DNA from: Gemmatimonadota bacterium
GTDB lineage: Bacteria > Gemmatimonadota > Gemmatimonadetes > Longimicrobiales > Gaopeijiaceae
Direction: 5' to 3'
Assembly (NCBI GenBank): GCA_022825135.1
Contig: JAJDYN010000015.1
Span: 56,075-120,074 of the forward strand
Length of the DNA: 64,000 nt
A program made the translations under genes and the position numbers. Positions within the stretch are counted from its first letter, which is position 1; the number at the start of each line of letters is the position of its first letter. Shown here piece by piece: positions 41,671 to 50,600 of this stretch. The notes beneath the pieces were generated by a model. That model was not told the origin of the DNA and ran no database searches. It saw nothing but the letters and a program-made list of their open reading frames with translations.

Positions 41671-43258
41671 TCCGCGGGCTGCTGTAGCCGGGATCGGGCT
41701 GCTGCTCGCCTCCTGGGGCTGCGAGACGCCCGCTCCCGCGCTGGAGGAAGCGCCCGACATCGACGTCGTCGAACTCACCGCCGAGCAGATCCGGGCCGAC
41801 TACGCCGAGGGGCGCTACACAGCCGTTCAACTCGCGCAGGCGTTCCTTGACCGAACAGAGCGCTACGAAGACCTCTACAACGCGTTCATCTCGATGAACC
41901 CCGATGCGCTGGCGACCGCCGCCGCCCTGGACCGCGAGTACGCCTCCACCGGCCCTCGCGGCCCGCTGCACGGAGTGCCGGTGGTGATCAAGGACAACAT
42001 CGACCAGGCGGGACAGGTCACCACCGCCGGCTACGACGGCTTCAGCGCGGCCGCCGGAGGCGTGGACATGATCCCCGACGACGACGCCGCGGTCGTGACC
42101 CGCCTGCGCGAGGCGGGCGCCATCATCCTGGGGAAGACCAACCTGCCCGACTTCGCCGGACACGGGACCCGCACGGAGAGTTCGGTCGCGGGGGTCACCC
42201 TGAACGCATATGACGTCACCCGAGTCCCCGGAGGGTCGAGCGGCGGCACGGCCACGGCGGTCAACGCCAGCTTCGCCGTCCTCGGGCTGGGAACCGAGAC
42301 CGGGGGGTCGATCCAGAACCCGGCTGCCGCGCAGGCGCTGGTGGGGGTGAAGCCCACCTACGGGCTGGTGCCGCTCGAGGGCGTGGTGCCGCTCAACGGC
42401 AGCTACGCGGACGTAGTCGGGCCCATGGCGAAAACCGTATTCGACGCCGCCGTCGCGCTGGACGTGCTCGCGGGACCCACCCCGGAGGACCTTGCCACTT
42501 ACGCGGCGGCCGGCCACATGCCGGAGGACGGCTACGCCGCCGCGCTCGACCCGGCCGCGCTGGCGGACAGGCGCTTCGGGCTGGTGGGCGAGGGCTGGCG
42601 CGACACCTGGCTTCCGCTCGCCGAGGAAACCGAGGCGATGTACCGGGAGGCGATCGAGGCTCTCCGCGCGCGCGGAGCCGAAACCGTGGAGGATCCGTTC
42701 GCGGGCACCGGCTTCGTCGAGCTCTACGCGGAGCGCCCGCGGGTCCCGTCCGCCTCCGCCTACGACATGCTCAACTACTTCCGGGGCCTCGGTCCCGGGG
42801 CTGCGTTCCACAGCGTCGAGGAGTGGGAGGCGCTGTCGGGCAGGCCCTTCCGCGACCGCGAGGACAGCGAGCGCCCACCCCCGGCGCGCCCCAGCGCCAC
42901 CGAAGAAGGGGACGCCTTCCAAGGCTGGCGGGCGGAGATCCGCGCGCTGTTCCGCAGTGTGCTCGAAGACAGCGATCTGGACGGCCTGTTCTTTCCCCAG
43001 GCCGGCGCGCCCATCGGCGACCTGGTCGAGGATCCAGAGCGTCCCGACTTCAATCCCAACAATCATCCCGAACTGCCCAGCAATGTCATCAACGATATTG
43101 GACTACCCGTGGTGACCGTGCCTTTCGGCTATTACGCGGACGGAACGCCTTTCGTGCTCGCCTTCATCGGAGACCTCTGGACCGAGGCGGCGCTACTGGG
43201 CTACGCCTACGACCTGGAACAGGCCACGAAGGCGCGAGTCCCACCCCAACTGAGGTAG
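41654..43258 (+). CDS. Amidase signature family hydrolase, lipoprotein
   Basis: 534 residues from ATG 41654, inside the end of the previous gene; the start is set by the lipoprotein signal 'IGLLLASWGC'. The amidase-signature catalytic triad is visible: Lys113 in 'PVVIKDNID', cis-Ser195 in 'VPGGSSGGTA', and nucleophile Ser219 in 'TETGGSIQNPA'. The signature region 'LREAGAIILGKTNLPDFA' precedes it. Length and spacing fit family members that hydrolyse amides of fatty acids, peptides or aromatic amides. It is exported, which is less common than cytoplasmic amidases but known in this family. It is convergent with the radical SAM gene at 43304 and closes the operon that begins with the serine hydrolase at 39410. 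Confidence 0.88.
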   Translation: MRGFGSPRAAVAGIGLLLASWGCETPAPALEEAPDIDVVELTAEQIRADYAEGRYTAVQLAQAFLDRTERYEDLYNAFISMNPDALATAAALDREYASTGPRGPLHGVPVVIKDNIDQAGQVTTAGYDGFSAAAGGVDMIPDDDAAVVTRLREAGAIILGKTNLPDFAGHGTRTESSVAGVTLNAYDVTRVPGGSSGGTATAVNASFAVLGLGTETGGSIQNPAAAQALVGVKPTYGLVPLEGVVPLNGSYADVVGPMAKTVFDAAVALDVLAGPTPEDLATYAAAGHMPEDGYAAALDPAALADRRFGLVGEGWRDTWLPLAEETEAMYREAIEALRARGAETVEDPFAGTGFVELYAERPRVPSASAYDMLNYFRGLGPGAAFHSVEEWEALSGRPFRDREDSERPPPARPSATEEGDAFQGWRAEIRALFRSVLEDSDLDGLFFPQAGAPIGDLVEDPERPDFNPNNHPELPSNVINDIGLPVVTVPFGYYADGTPFVLAFIGDLWTEAALLGYAYDLEQATKARVPPQLR

Positions 43259-43303
43259 GCGAACGAGGAAGCGTTTGCCTGCGAAGGAAGCGGAATCCTC
43301 CAC

Positions 43304-45103
43304 CTAGTTTCGGCGGGGATGCTTCCCAACCACCGGCAGCGCGCCGGATCGCGACCCCGTGCCGCGGGTGCTGTCGGCAGGCGTCGTCCAATCGGTATCC
43401 TCGACGGCGGACCGGAAGGACTCCACGGCATCGTCGATGCCATCCGCATCGAAGCGAAAGTCGGCGGGTATCGACCGATAGCGTGAGTTCACGCGGGCCA
43501 GAAGCGCCTTCCTCCGGCCGTCAACGGTGTCCTCATTCGTCCCGGAACGTGAAGCGGCCTCGCGGAACGCCCTCAACTCGGCTTCCATGAAGTCCTCGAA
43601 CCCCTGAAGCACCTTCTGCTGACGGGTGAACTTCTCGAAGTGATGGCCCAGCGCTGCCAGACGGATCGCCTCCGGCAGCATGGAAGGATGGTCCTTCGAC
43701 ACCTTCGCGATGTACCTGCTGTAGGCGGGGATCTGGCTCGGCGAAAGCCGCCGGCGCACCGTCATCAGCCCCAGATAAAGCGCGCTCCTGCTCACGGCCG
43801 GGGTCACGTGGGGCAGCGGCTTCAGGTGCTTCAGCAAGGTCAGGCAGCGCTGGAAGTAGTTCTCAAGGGTGGGGTCGTAGACCGTGGCAATCACGCGCAG
43901 GTAGCCCTTGAGCAATGTGTCGGCATCCATCTCCGGCACGAAGTTCAGGGCCGTTGCGCTGGTGCCGACGGGGACGTCCAGGAGCCGGCCTTCCGACTGC
44001 AGCCGCGTGTAGAGATCCGTTCCCTTCAGCGCGGTCAGCAACCCGACCAGCGCCATGGGAATGCCGGCGTCCTGAATGAACCGGATCTGGGCGTCGAAGA
44101 CCTGCTCATCGTCTCCGTCGAGCCCGAGGATGAACCCGCCCATCACCTGCATTCCCCTGCGCTGGATCTTTCGGACGGCGTTCAGCAGATAGTCCTGCTC
44201 GCGCCTGCTGATGTTCTGCGGTTTCTTCGTGATGGCGAGCGCTTTCGGGTTCGGCGTCTCAATGCCCAGGAAGACGCCATTGAAGCCGGCCTCGATCATC
44301 GCGTCCATCACCGAGTCCATTCGGGCCAGATTCACGCTCGCTTCCGTGAACAGCTGGAACGGGTACCGGTGCGCCCGCTGCCACTCCGCGATCGCCGGCA
44401 GCATGTTCAGGGCGTCGCGCTTGTTGCCGATGAAGTTGTCGTCGACCAGAAACACATAGCCTCGCCAGCCCAGCCGATAGAGGGCTTCGAATTCCTCGAC
44501 CATCTGTGCCGGCGACTTGGTGCGGGGCACGCGGCCATAGAGTTTGGTAATGTCACAGAACTCACAGTCGAACGGGCAGCCGCGCGAGAACTGCACGCAC
44601 ATCGCGTGATAGTCCCCGAGGTCGATGAGATCGAAACGTGGGACGGGCGTCCGCGTGACATCGGGTTTCCGCGGCTCGCGATAGATGGCTCGTGCCCTGC
44701 CTTCCTCGAGATCGCGCAGGAACCGGGGGAAGGTCTCCTCCGCTTCGTCCAGCACGAAGTAATCTACTCCCGCGATCTCCTGATGGAACGATGTCGGATA
44801 GGGCCCTCCCGCGACGACGGGAATACCGGCGCGATTGCAACGCTCGATCACCTTCCGCAGGGACTCCCTCTGCACGATCATGGTCGACGTAAACACCATG
44901 TCGGCCCAATCCAGATCGGAGTCCCTCAGGTCCGACACGTTCATGTCCACGACCCGAAGATCGTATTCCGGAGGAAACATCGACGCGACCGTGAGGAGCC
45001 CGAGCGGCGGGAAGGCCGCCTTCGCGCCCAGCATCTCCAGGGCGTAGTTGATTCCCCAGTAGGAGGGCGGGTAGTCGGGGTAGACCAACAGGGCATTGCG
45101 CAT
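43304..45103 (-). CDS. B12-binding radical SAM protein (DUF4070 type)
   Basis: 599 residues from ATG 45103, two bases after the stop of the reductase-sulfotransferase gene. Residues about 1-140 form a cobalamin-binding Rossmann domain ('ALLVYPDYPPSYWG', 'FPPLGLLTVASMFP', 'GIPVVAGGPYPTSFHQE'). The radical SAM core has the C-x3-C-x2-C motif at Cys176, Cys180 and Cys183 ('RGCPFDCEFCDI'), then 'YVFLVDDNFIGNK' and 'NGVFLGIETPNP'. The C-terminal part matches the DUF4070 region. This layout is shared with hopanoid methylases (HpnR-like) and other B12 radical SAM methylases that act on unreactive carbons. As third gene of the PKS operon it probably modifies the polyketide, for example by C-methylation, but it could be some other radical step. 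No methylase activity is shown by sequence alone. Confidence 0.85.
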   Translation of the reverse strand: MRNALLVYPDYPPSYWGINYALEMLGAKAAFPPLGLLTVASMFPPEYDLRVVDMNVSDLRDSDLDWADMVFTSTMIVQRESLRKVIERCNRAGIPVVAGGPYPTSFHQEIAGVDYFVLDEAEETFPRFLRDLEEGRARAIYREPRKPDVTRTPVPRFDLIDLGDYHAMCVQFSRGCPFDCEFCDITKLYGRVPRTKSPAQMVEEFEALYRLGWRGYVFLVDDNFIGNKRDALNMLPAIAEWQRAHRYPFQLFTEASVNLARMDSVMDAMIEAGFNGVFLGIETPNPKALAITKKPQNISRREQDYLLNAVRKIQRRGMQVMGGFILGLDGDDEQVFDAQIRFIQDAGIPMALVGLLTALKGTDLYTRLQSEGRLLDVPVGTSATALNFVPEMDADTLLKGYLRVIATVYDPTLENYFQRCLTLLKHLKPLPHVTPAVSRSALYLGLMTVRRRLSPSQIPAYSRYIAKVSKDHPSMLPEAIRLAALGHHFEKFTRQQKVLQGFEDFMEAELRAFREAASRSGTNEDTVDGRRKALLARVNSRYRSIPADFRFDADGIDDAVESFRSAVEDTDWTTPADSTRGTGSRSGALPVVGKHPRRN

Positions 45104-45105
45104 AC

Positions 45106-47625
45106 TCAAAGTCGCGACTCCCGGAGTCCTCTTTCCGAGACGAAATCGCGATACCGGGCGAATGCGGCGTTGATCCCCTCTCTCGTCAGCCCGAAGTCCG
45201 CGATGTCGTACCGGTGACGCTTCTCGGTGCGCCGCCGCTCCGCCTGTTCCGCCAGCCAGACGTCCATCGCGGTCACGGCCGCGGGCCCGAGCGTCCATCC
45301 GAAATGGTCGTAGATGCGACCCACGACCGCCAGCGGGTCCTGGACCAGATCGTAATAGCTGACATCCATCCAGCGGTGCTCGAGCTCCGGGTGCGAGTTC
45401 CGAAAGCTCACCGCCCGATCGAGAAGGTGGCTCATCGCGCGCAGCTGCTCGGCCCCAAGGACCTCCGCCGGGCGCGGCTCGCTGATGTTGGCGCGGATCC
45501 GTTCGACCAGGCTGCACCAGGATCCCATGAACTGAACGGGTTCCCGGTGGGTCTGGATGAAGAGGGCGTCCGGATAGGTCTCAAACAGCGCTTCGAGTTC
45601 CCTGAGATGAGTCGGCATCTTGAAAAGCCATTGGCCCTGCATGCCGGGATGGCTCTGCCTGCGCTGATAGTGGTAGTGCTGCATGACCCGGCGATGGTGC
45701 CGGTAGGCCTCCCGCGAGCCGTTTTCCTCCAGCCAGCTATCGTACTGCGGGATGTGATATCGGGCTCCGAACACCCTGGCTTTGAACGACAGCCGAAGGA
45801 TCGGGATATCCTCCTCCGGCTCGTCGGTAGAGATCTGGTGGACCCCGGAAAAGGAGTCGATGATGCCGGAGGCCTCGAACACGTCGGCAGCCAGCGCGCG
45901 CCGAGGATCTGCCGTCGTGCCCGCGACCCTCGCATAGTCGCCGCCGGGGATCACCGGTTCCACGTACTCGAAGGCTCGCAGCGCCCAGAATCTGCTGTCC
46001 CGGGCCATGAGGCGGTGGAGGTAGGTTGTCCCGGTGCGGTTGATTCCCGCGATGAAAACAGGTTGAACGACGTTCTGTCGGCCGATCTCCGGGTACCGCT
46101 GCCGTTCGGCGGCCAGCTCGGCGTTGTTGCGCAGCATCCGGCACATGTCGAAGGTGACGTGGCCAATCCGGGTCTCGAGCAAACCCGCTTCCGGTGATTT
46201 CAATGCCTCCACAAGCCGCCCCAGTCCTTCGAGCATCCACTCCGGGTAGGTCGAATCGAAGCACAGGCCGCGATCGTCCGCGTAACGCCTTGCCTGCCTG
46301 AGCAGGTGCTCAAGCTTCAGGCGCCGGCGGGGAGTGGGGTGCGGCCATGCCTCCGGATGTTCCCTGACCCATCGGTTGTGACGAACGTACCTCGTGAGGG
46401 GACCGGGCCAATCGATGGTGACCGGACAGTCTTCACGAATCGCGCGGTCGCTCACGGGCAAGGAGGTGGCCGAGTCGCTGCCCTGCAACCAGTAGGGGCC
46501 GAATTGATCGAACAGTGCCCAGTATCGGGCGAGGGGCGAGGCGGCACCCCGGGCCTGGCAGGCCCGCTTGAAGGCCTGATAGGAAACCTCCGGATAGTCC
46601 AGACCGAGTTCTTCAACGCGAACGGTGGTGTACGACGGGGTTGGATTGCAGCAGTTGTAGATCGTGGAGCGACGCTCCGGGTTGAACGAGATCTCGGTGC
46701 AGATACGGCTCAGTGTGTCGACGGGGTCGCTGTTTGACTGCAACGTGAATCCCCGTGGAATCATCCCCACATCCACCACCGCCGCGAAGAGGCGCTGGGT
46801 GATGTTGGCCGGCTCCGCGTACCCGGTCGAAGCCATGCTCGTCTGGCCCAATCGGAAGATCCCGACAGGAAGACCGACGACATTGCCGAAGAGGATCGCC
46901 TGTTCGGCTACGAGCTTGCTCCATGGATACCCGAGGAGGCCAAGCGGAAACGTTCGCTTCATGCTCGAGAGGTCCGGCTGCACCTGGTCGCCAATGCGGC
47001 TGTCCCGGTACTCGCGCGCAAAGAAGCAGAAGTACTCGGGGAAAATCCCCATCGTCGAAGCGTAGAAGAGATGCTTGTAGCGCGTATGCAGACACAGATC
47101 CAGCACGTTTCGGATGCTGAACGCGTTGACGCGGCGAATGGCGCGGTAGGACGAGGAGAGACTCAGCGTCGCTGCGAGATGGTATACGGCGTCGATCTCC
47201 TCGCAGAGTACGCGAAACCGGGAGTCCGACAGCCCGAAGCGCGGTTCGGCAACATCCCCGGCGTGCACGCGAATCCGTGGAGCGAAGCCGTCGTCCCAGA
47301 CTTCCGCGTGCTCCATGTTCGCCCTCAGCCGCTCGAACCCCTGCTCGGGACGGTCGCCGCGCACGATGCAATGCACGGTGAGCCGCGAATCCCGCGAGAG
47401 CAGGTCGCGCACCAGGAAACGACCGAGGAAACCGGTCGCACCGGTGACGAGGACGTGGCGGAAGTCGTTGGGCGAAACAGCCTTGGCGAGCGGCGCACGG
47501 GTGACCGCCTCGCGGACGAAGCCGCGCAGCGCGGTCAGATCGATTTGACAGTGGGGCGGCAGGCTGCCCGTCAGCGGCGGTATGCGCCGCCGGGTTGCCG
47601 TCGCCGGACCGCCGCCCTGGTTCAA
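45106..47625 (-). CDS. Thioester reductase - sulfotransferase fusion (PKS release and sulfation enzyme)
   Basis: 839 residues; the ATG overlaps the PKS stop (ATGA). Residues about 55-345 are an SDR-type thioester reductase: NAD(P) loop 'VLVTGATGFLGRFLVRDL', 'DAVYHLAATLSLSSSY', and the catalytic Tyr233-x-x-x-Lys237 in 'YPWSK' with Ser/Thr upstream in 'FYASTMG'. Residues about 520-800 are a sulfotransferase: 5'-phosphosulfate loop 'FIAGINRTGTTYLHRLM' (524-540) and the 3'-phosphate motif 'THREPVQFMGSWCS' (692-705) that binds PAPS. The linker (about 345-515) is helical and unrecognised. Thioester reductases release carrier-bound chains as aldehydes or alcohols; an alcohol is the natural sulfotransferase acceptor. 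The fusion gives reductive release plus sulfation in one protein, a combination I do not know from characterised pathways. Confidence 0.85.
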   Translation of the reverse strand: MNQGGGPATATRRRIPPLTGSLPPHCQIDLTALRGFVREAVTRAPLAKAVSPNDFRHVLVTGATGFLGRFLVRDLLSRDSRLTVHCIVRGDRPEQGFERLRANMEHAEVWDDGFAPRIRVHAGDVAEPRFGLSDSRFRVLCEEIDAVYHLAATLSLSSSYRAIRRVNAFSIRNVLDLCLHTRYKHLFYASTMGIFPEYFCFFAREYRDSRIGDQVQPDLSSMKRTFPLGLLGYPWSKLVAEQAILFGNVVGLPVGIFRLGQTSMASTGYAEPANITQRLFAAVVDVGMIPRGFTLQSNSDPVDTLSRICTEISFNPERRSTIYNCCNPTPSYTTVRVEELGLDYPEVSYQAFKRACQARGAASPLARYWALFDQFGPYWLQGSDSATSLPVSDRAIREDCPVTIDWPGPLTRYVRHNRWVREHPEAWPHPTPRRRLKLEHLLRQARRYADDRGLCFDSTYPEWMLEGLGRLVEALKSPEAGLLETRIGHVTFDMCRMLRNNAELAAERQRYPEIGRQNVVQPVFIAGINRTGTTYLHRLMARDSRFWALRAFEYVEPVIPGGDYARVAGTTADPRRALAADVFEASGIIDSFSGVHQISTDEPEEDIPILRLSFKARVFGARYHIPQYDSWLEENGSREAYRHHRRVMQHYHYQRRQSHPGMQGQWLFKMPTHLRELEALFETYPDALFIQTHREPVQFMGSWCSLVERIRANISEPRPAEVLGAEQLRAMSHLLDRAVSFRNSHPELEHRWMDVSYYDLVQDPLAVVGRIYDHFGWTLGPAAVTAMDVWLAEQAERRRTEKRHRYDIADFGLTREGINAAFARYRDFVSERGLRESRL

Positions 47626-50600
47626 CGGCTGCTGGCGGGCACCACTCCCGCTCCGCCGGCTGTCTGTGAAGCTCCTCTCCCACCGGCCGATGGCATTCCC
47701 GAACCGGCCATCCGGCCGCCGTCGACCGTCGCGCGTTCACCGTTGGGGAAGTGATCCTCGGGCGCGTTCGCGAAGGGTGAGCGGCGCCTGCGCACCCGCT
47801 GCCGGAAATCATCGCCAGCACCCGCTCCTTCATCTCCCTCGCCTGCGATCTCTTCCTCGGCGTCCGAGTCGGCTCCGTGCACGATGGCGTGCGCGAGGGA
47901 GAGCGCTGACGCCGTGGTCATAAGCTCGAGCGCACTGACCTGGTGGTTGAACTGCGTCTGAACGAATGCGCCCAGTTCGGCGACCGAGATCGAGGTGAGC
48001 CCGAAGCTCGAGAGCGGTTCGGAGACATCGCCCTCGTCGTGACCGCACAACTCCGCGACCTTGGCGGAGATCTGCGCCATGACACCCTCAACGGTCAACT
48101 CGCCGCCGGCGTCCACCTGGAACGCCGCCTGATTGGACAACAGGCGTCCGTTACGCATGTAATCGGGAGAACGGACCGTCCACGGAGGGGCCGCGAACAG
48201 TGCGGTCACGAGATGATCGTGGTCCGCCATGGTGCGCATGGCGTAGTCGAGGTTCGCGATCGCGAAGTTGGCGCTGACGGTGGTCATGCCGGCAGCCCGC
48301 ATCATGCGCATGACGTGGAGGCTCCGAGCGGCCATCCCGACCTCGGTCACCGGGCCCAGATTGTACGAAAAACCCGGGAGGCCGCGCCTGCGTCGCCACG
48401 CAGCCAGGCCGTCAAGGAAGCCGCTGGCGCCGCTGTAGTTGATCTGCCCCAGGTTTCCGAAGGTCGATGCGATCGAGGAGAACAGCACGAAGTAGTCGAG
48501 ATCCCGGTCGATGGTGGCGTGATGAAGGTTGAGCGCGCCCATGGCCTTGGGCGCGAACACCCTGGCCAACGAATCGGGCGACGTGTCCAGAAAAGACCGG
48601 TCCTCCAGCGTTCCGGCGAGGTGGAACACGCCCTTGAGGGGTCGCTCGAGGCCCGCGATACAGCGGTTGACATCCGCCGCGTTCCTCACGTCCCCCGGCA
48701 CGATGTCGATCTCGTAGTCGTGGGCCATCTTGGACAGCGTCGTGATCTGGCGGATCCACTCGACGTCGCGGCGCCGCGCGGGGTCACGGTCCATCAGGGT
48801 CAGATGGCGCGCACCGGCAGCGATCAGGTAGGGCACGAAGCGCAGGCCGAAGCCACCCAGGCCGCCAGTGACCAGATAGGTCGCGTCCGGATCCAGGAAG
48901 GGACGGGTGTCCGCGATGCCGAATCCCCGGTCCGCCGGATCGGCCGGAGCCTGAAGAACCAGCTTGCCCTGGTGCTGTCCGGTCGTCATCAGGCGAAGCG
49001 CCTTCGCGTAGTCGCGGTATGGAAAAACCGTCAGCGCCGGGGGCGGGACCGCCCCTTCGTCCATGAGGTCGATGCAGGCCTGGGAGAGAACGTGCGACAG
49101 TACCGGGTCGTCGAGCATCAGACGGTCCACATCGATCGCGGCAAAGCGCAGATTCTTGCGGAAGACGCGCATGCTGAGAGAGTTGTCGGTGTAGATGTCG
49201 ACCTTTCCGATCTCGCAGTGCCACCCGGAAGGACGCAGCGACTCGAGGCAGAGCGCGATGTGGTGGCCGGCGAGGGAATTCAATACGACATCGACGCCCT
49301 CGCCGCCCGTCGCCTGCATGAGATCGTCGTACCACTGGTGGCTGTGCGAATCGAACGCTCCGCGCACGCCCATCTCGAGCAGACGGGCACGTTTGCCGTC
49401 GTTGCCGGCCGTCGCGAAAACCTCCGCACCGACGTGCCTGGCCAGCGCGATGGCAGCCTGTCCGACACCTCCCATCGCCGAGTGAATGAGGACTCGCTGG
49501 CCCTTTCTCAGACGTGCGAGATGAATCAGCGAATAGTATGCGGTCACGTAGACGGAGAGCGCCGAGGCGGCCTCTTCCATGCTCAGCCCGGCTGGCTTCC
49601 GGAATGCGAGGTGCTCGTTTACCACCACGCGGTTCGCGATGCAGCCGCCCACCGTAAGCGCCACCTCATCCCCGACCTTCAGGCGCGCGACCCCGGAGCC
49701 GGCGCGCCGAACCACCCCGCTGGCCTCGATGCCGACCTCACGCCCCAGCGCCGAGCGCTCGTAGGCCATGGCCGGCAGGAGCCCAAGCGTGACCATGACG
49801 TCGCGAAAGTTGAGCGCGGCCGCGCCGACCTCGACTTCCACATCCGACGGCCCCAGCCGCGGAAGCTCGCATGTGGTCATCCGGAGCCCGCTCACCTGGC
49901 CGGGATTGTCCAGGCGAAGCCGATAGGGCGGTTCCTCACCATCGGGCACGAGCGGCGAGCGCTGCCGGACGCTGACGATGCGCGGAACCCATGGGCGCGC
50001 CTCCCTGATGGCCAGTTCGCGCTCGCGCAGATCGCAGCGGCTGAGACGGGCCAGGACCTCCAGGTCATCCTTCGAGCCGATGTCCACAAGCCTGAAGTCG
50101 ATCCGCGTGTCCTCGGCGAGGAGCTCCAGGGCGATGCTGCGCACCGCCCCCCAGAGCGCGCTGCCGCGCGGATCGTCCACGTCGCAGACGGCGCCGCGCG
50201 TCACCACCGTCAGGCGGCAGTCACGGGTCGCGCTCTCCAGCCGGAACGGCGCCAGGGCCTGAAGAAACGCCACGAACTCCCAGATGGCGCGCTCGCCCGT
50301 GGGGTCTATCGGATCCGTACCGACAAAGAAGTCGATCGCTTCCAGATCGGCCGCTCCCGGCGATTCGTCCAGCCAACTGAAATCGGTTGCCTGGATAGTC
50401 GACCAGGGGACGTGGTCAACCGCCGGCGAGTCGAGGAGGTCGAGCCAGTTCGCCACCAGGCTGCCCGGTTCGCCGATCACCCAGCGGGAGCCCGGAGTGG
50501 CGGCTGCTCGTCTGGTTTCGGGCTCGTCCGCGGTCGCGTCGAAGAGGTCGGGGGGGGCCTGCAGCAACGTCGCGCGTGACCCTGCGTGGATCGTGGACCA

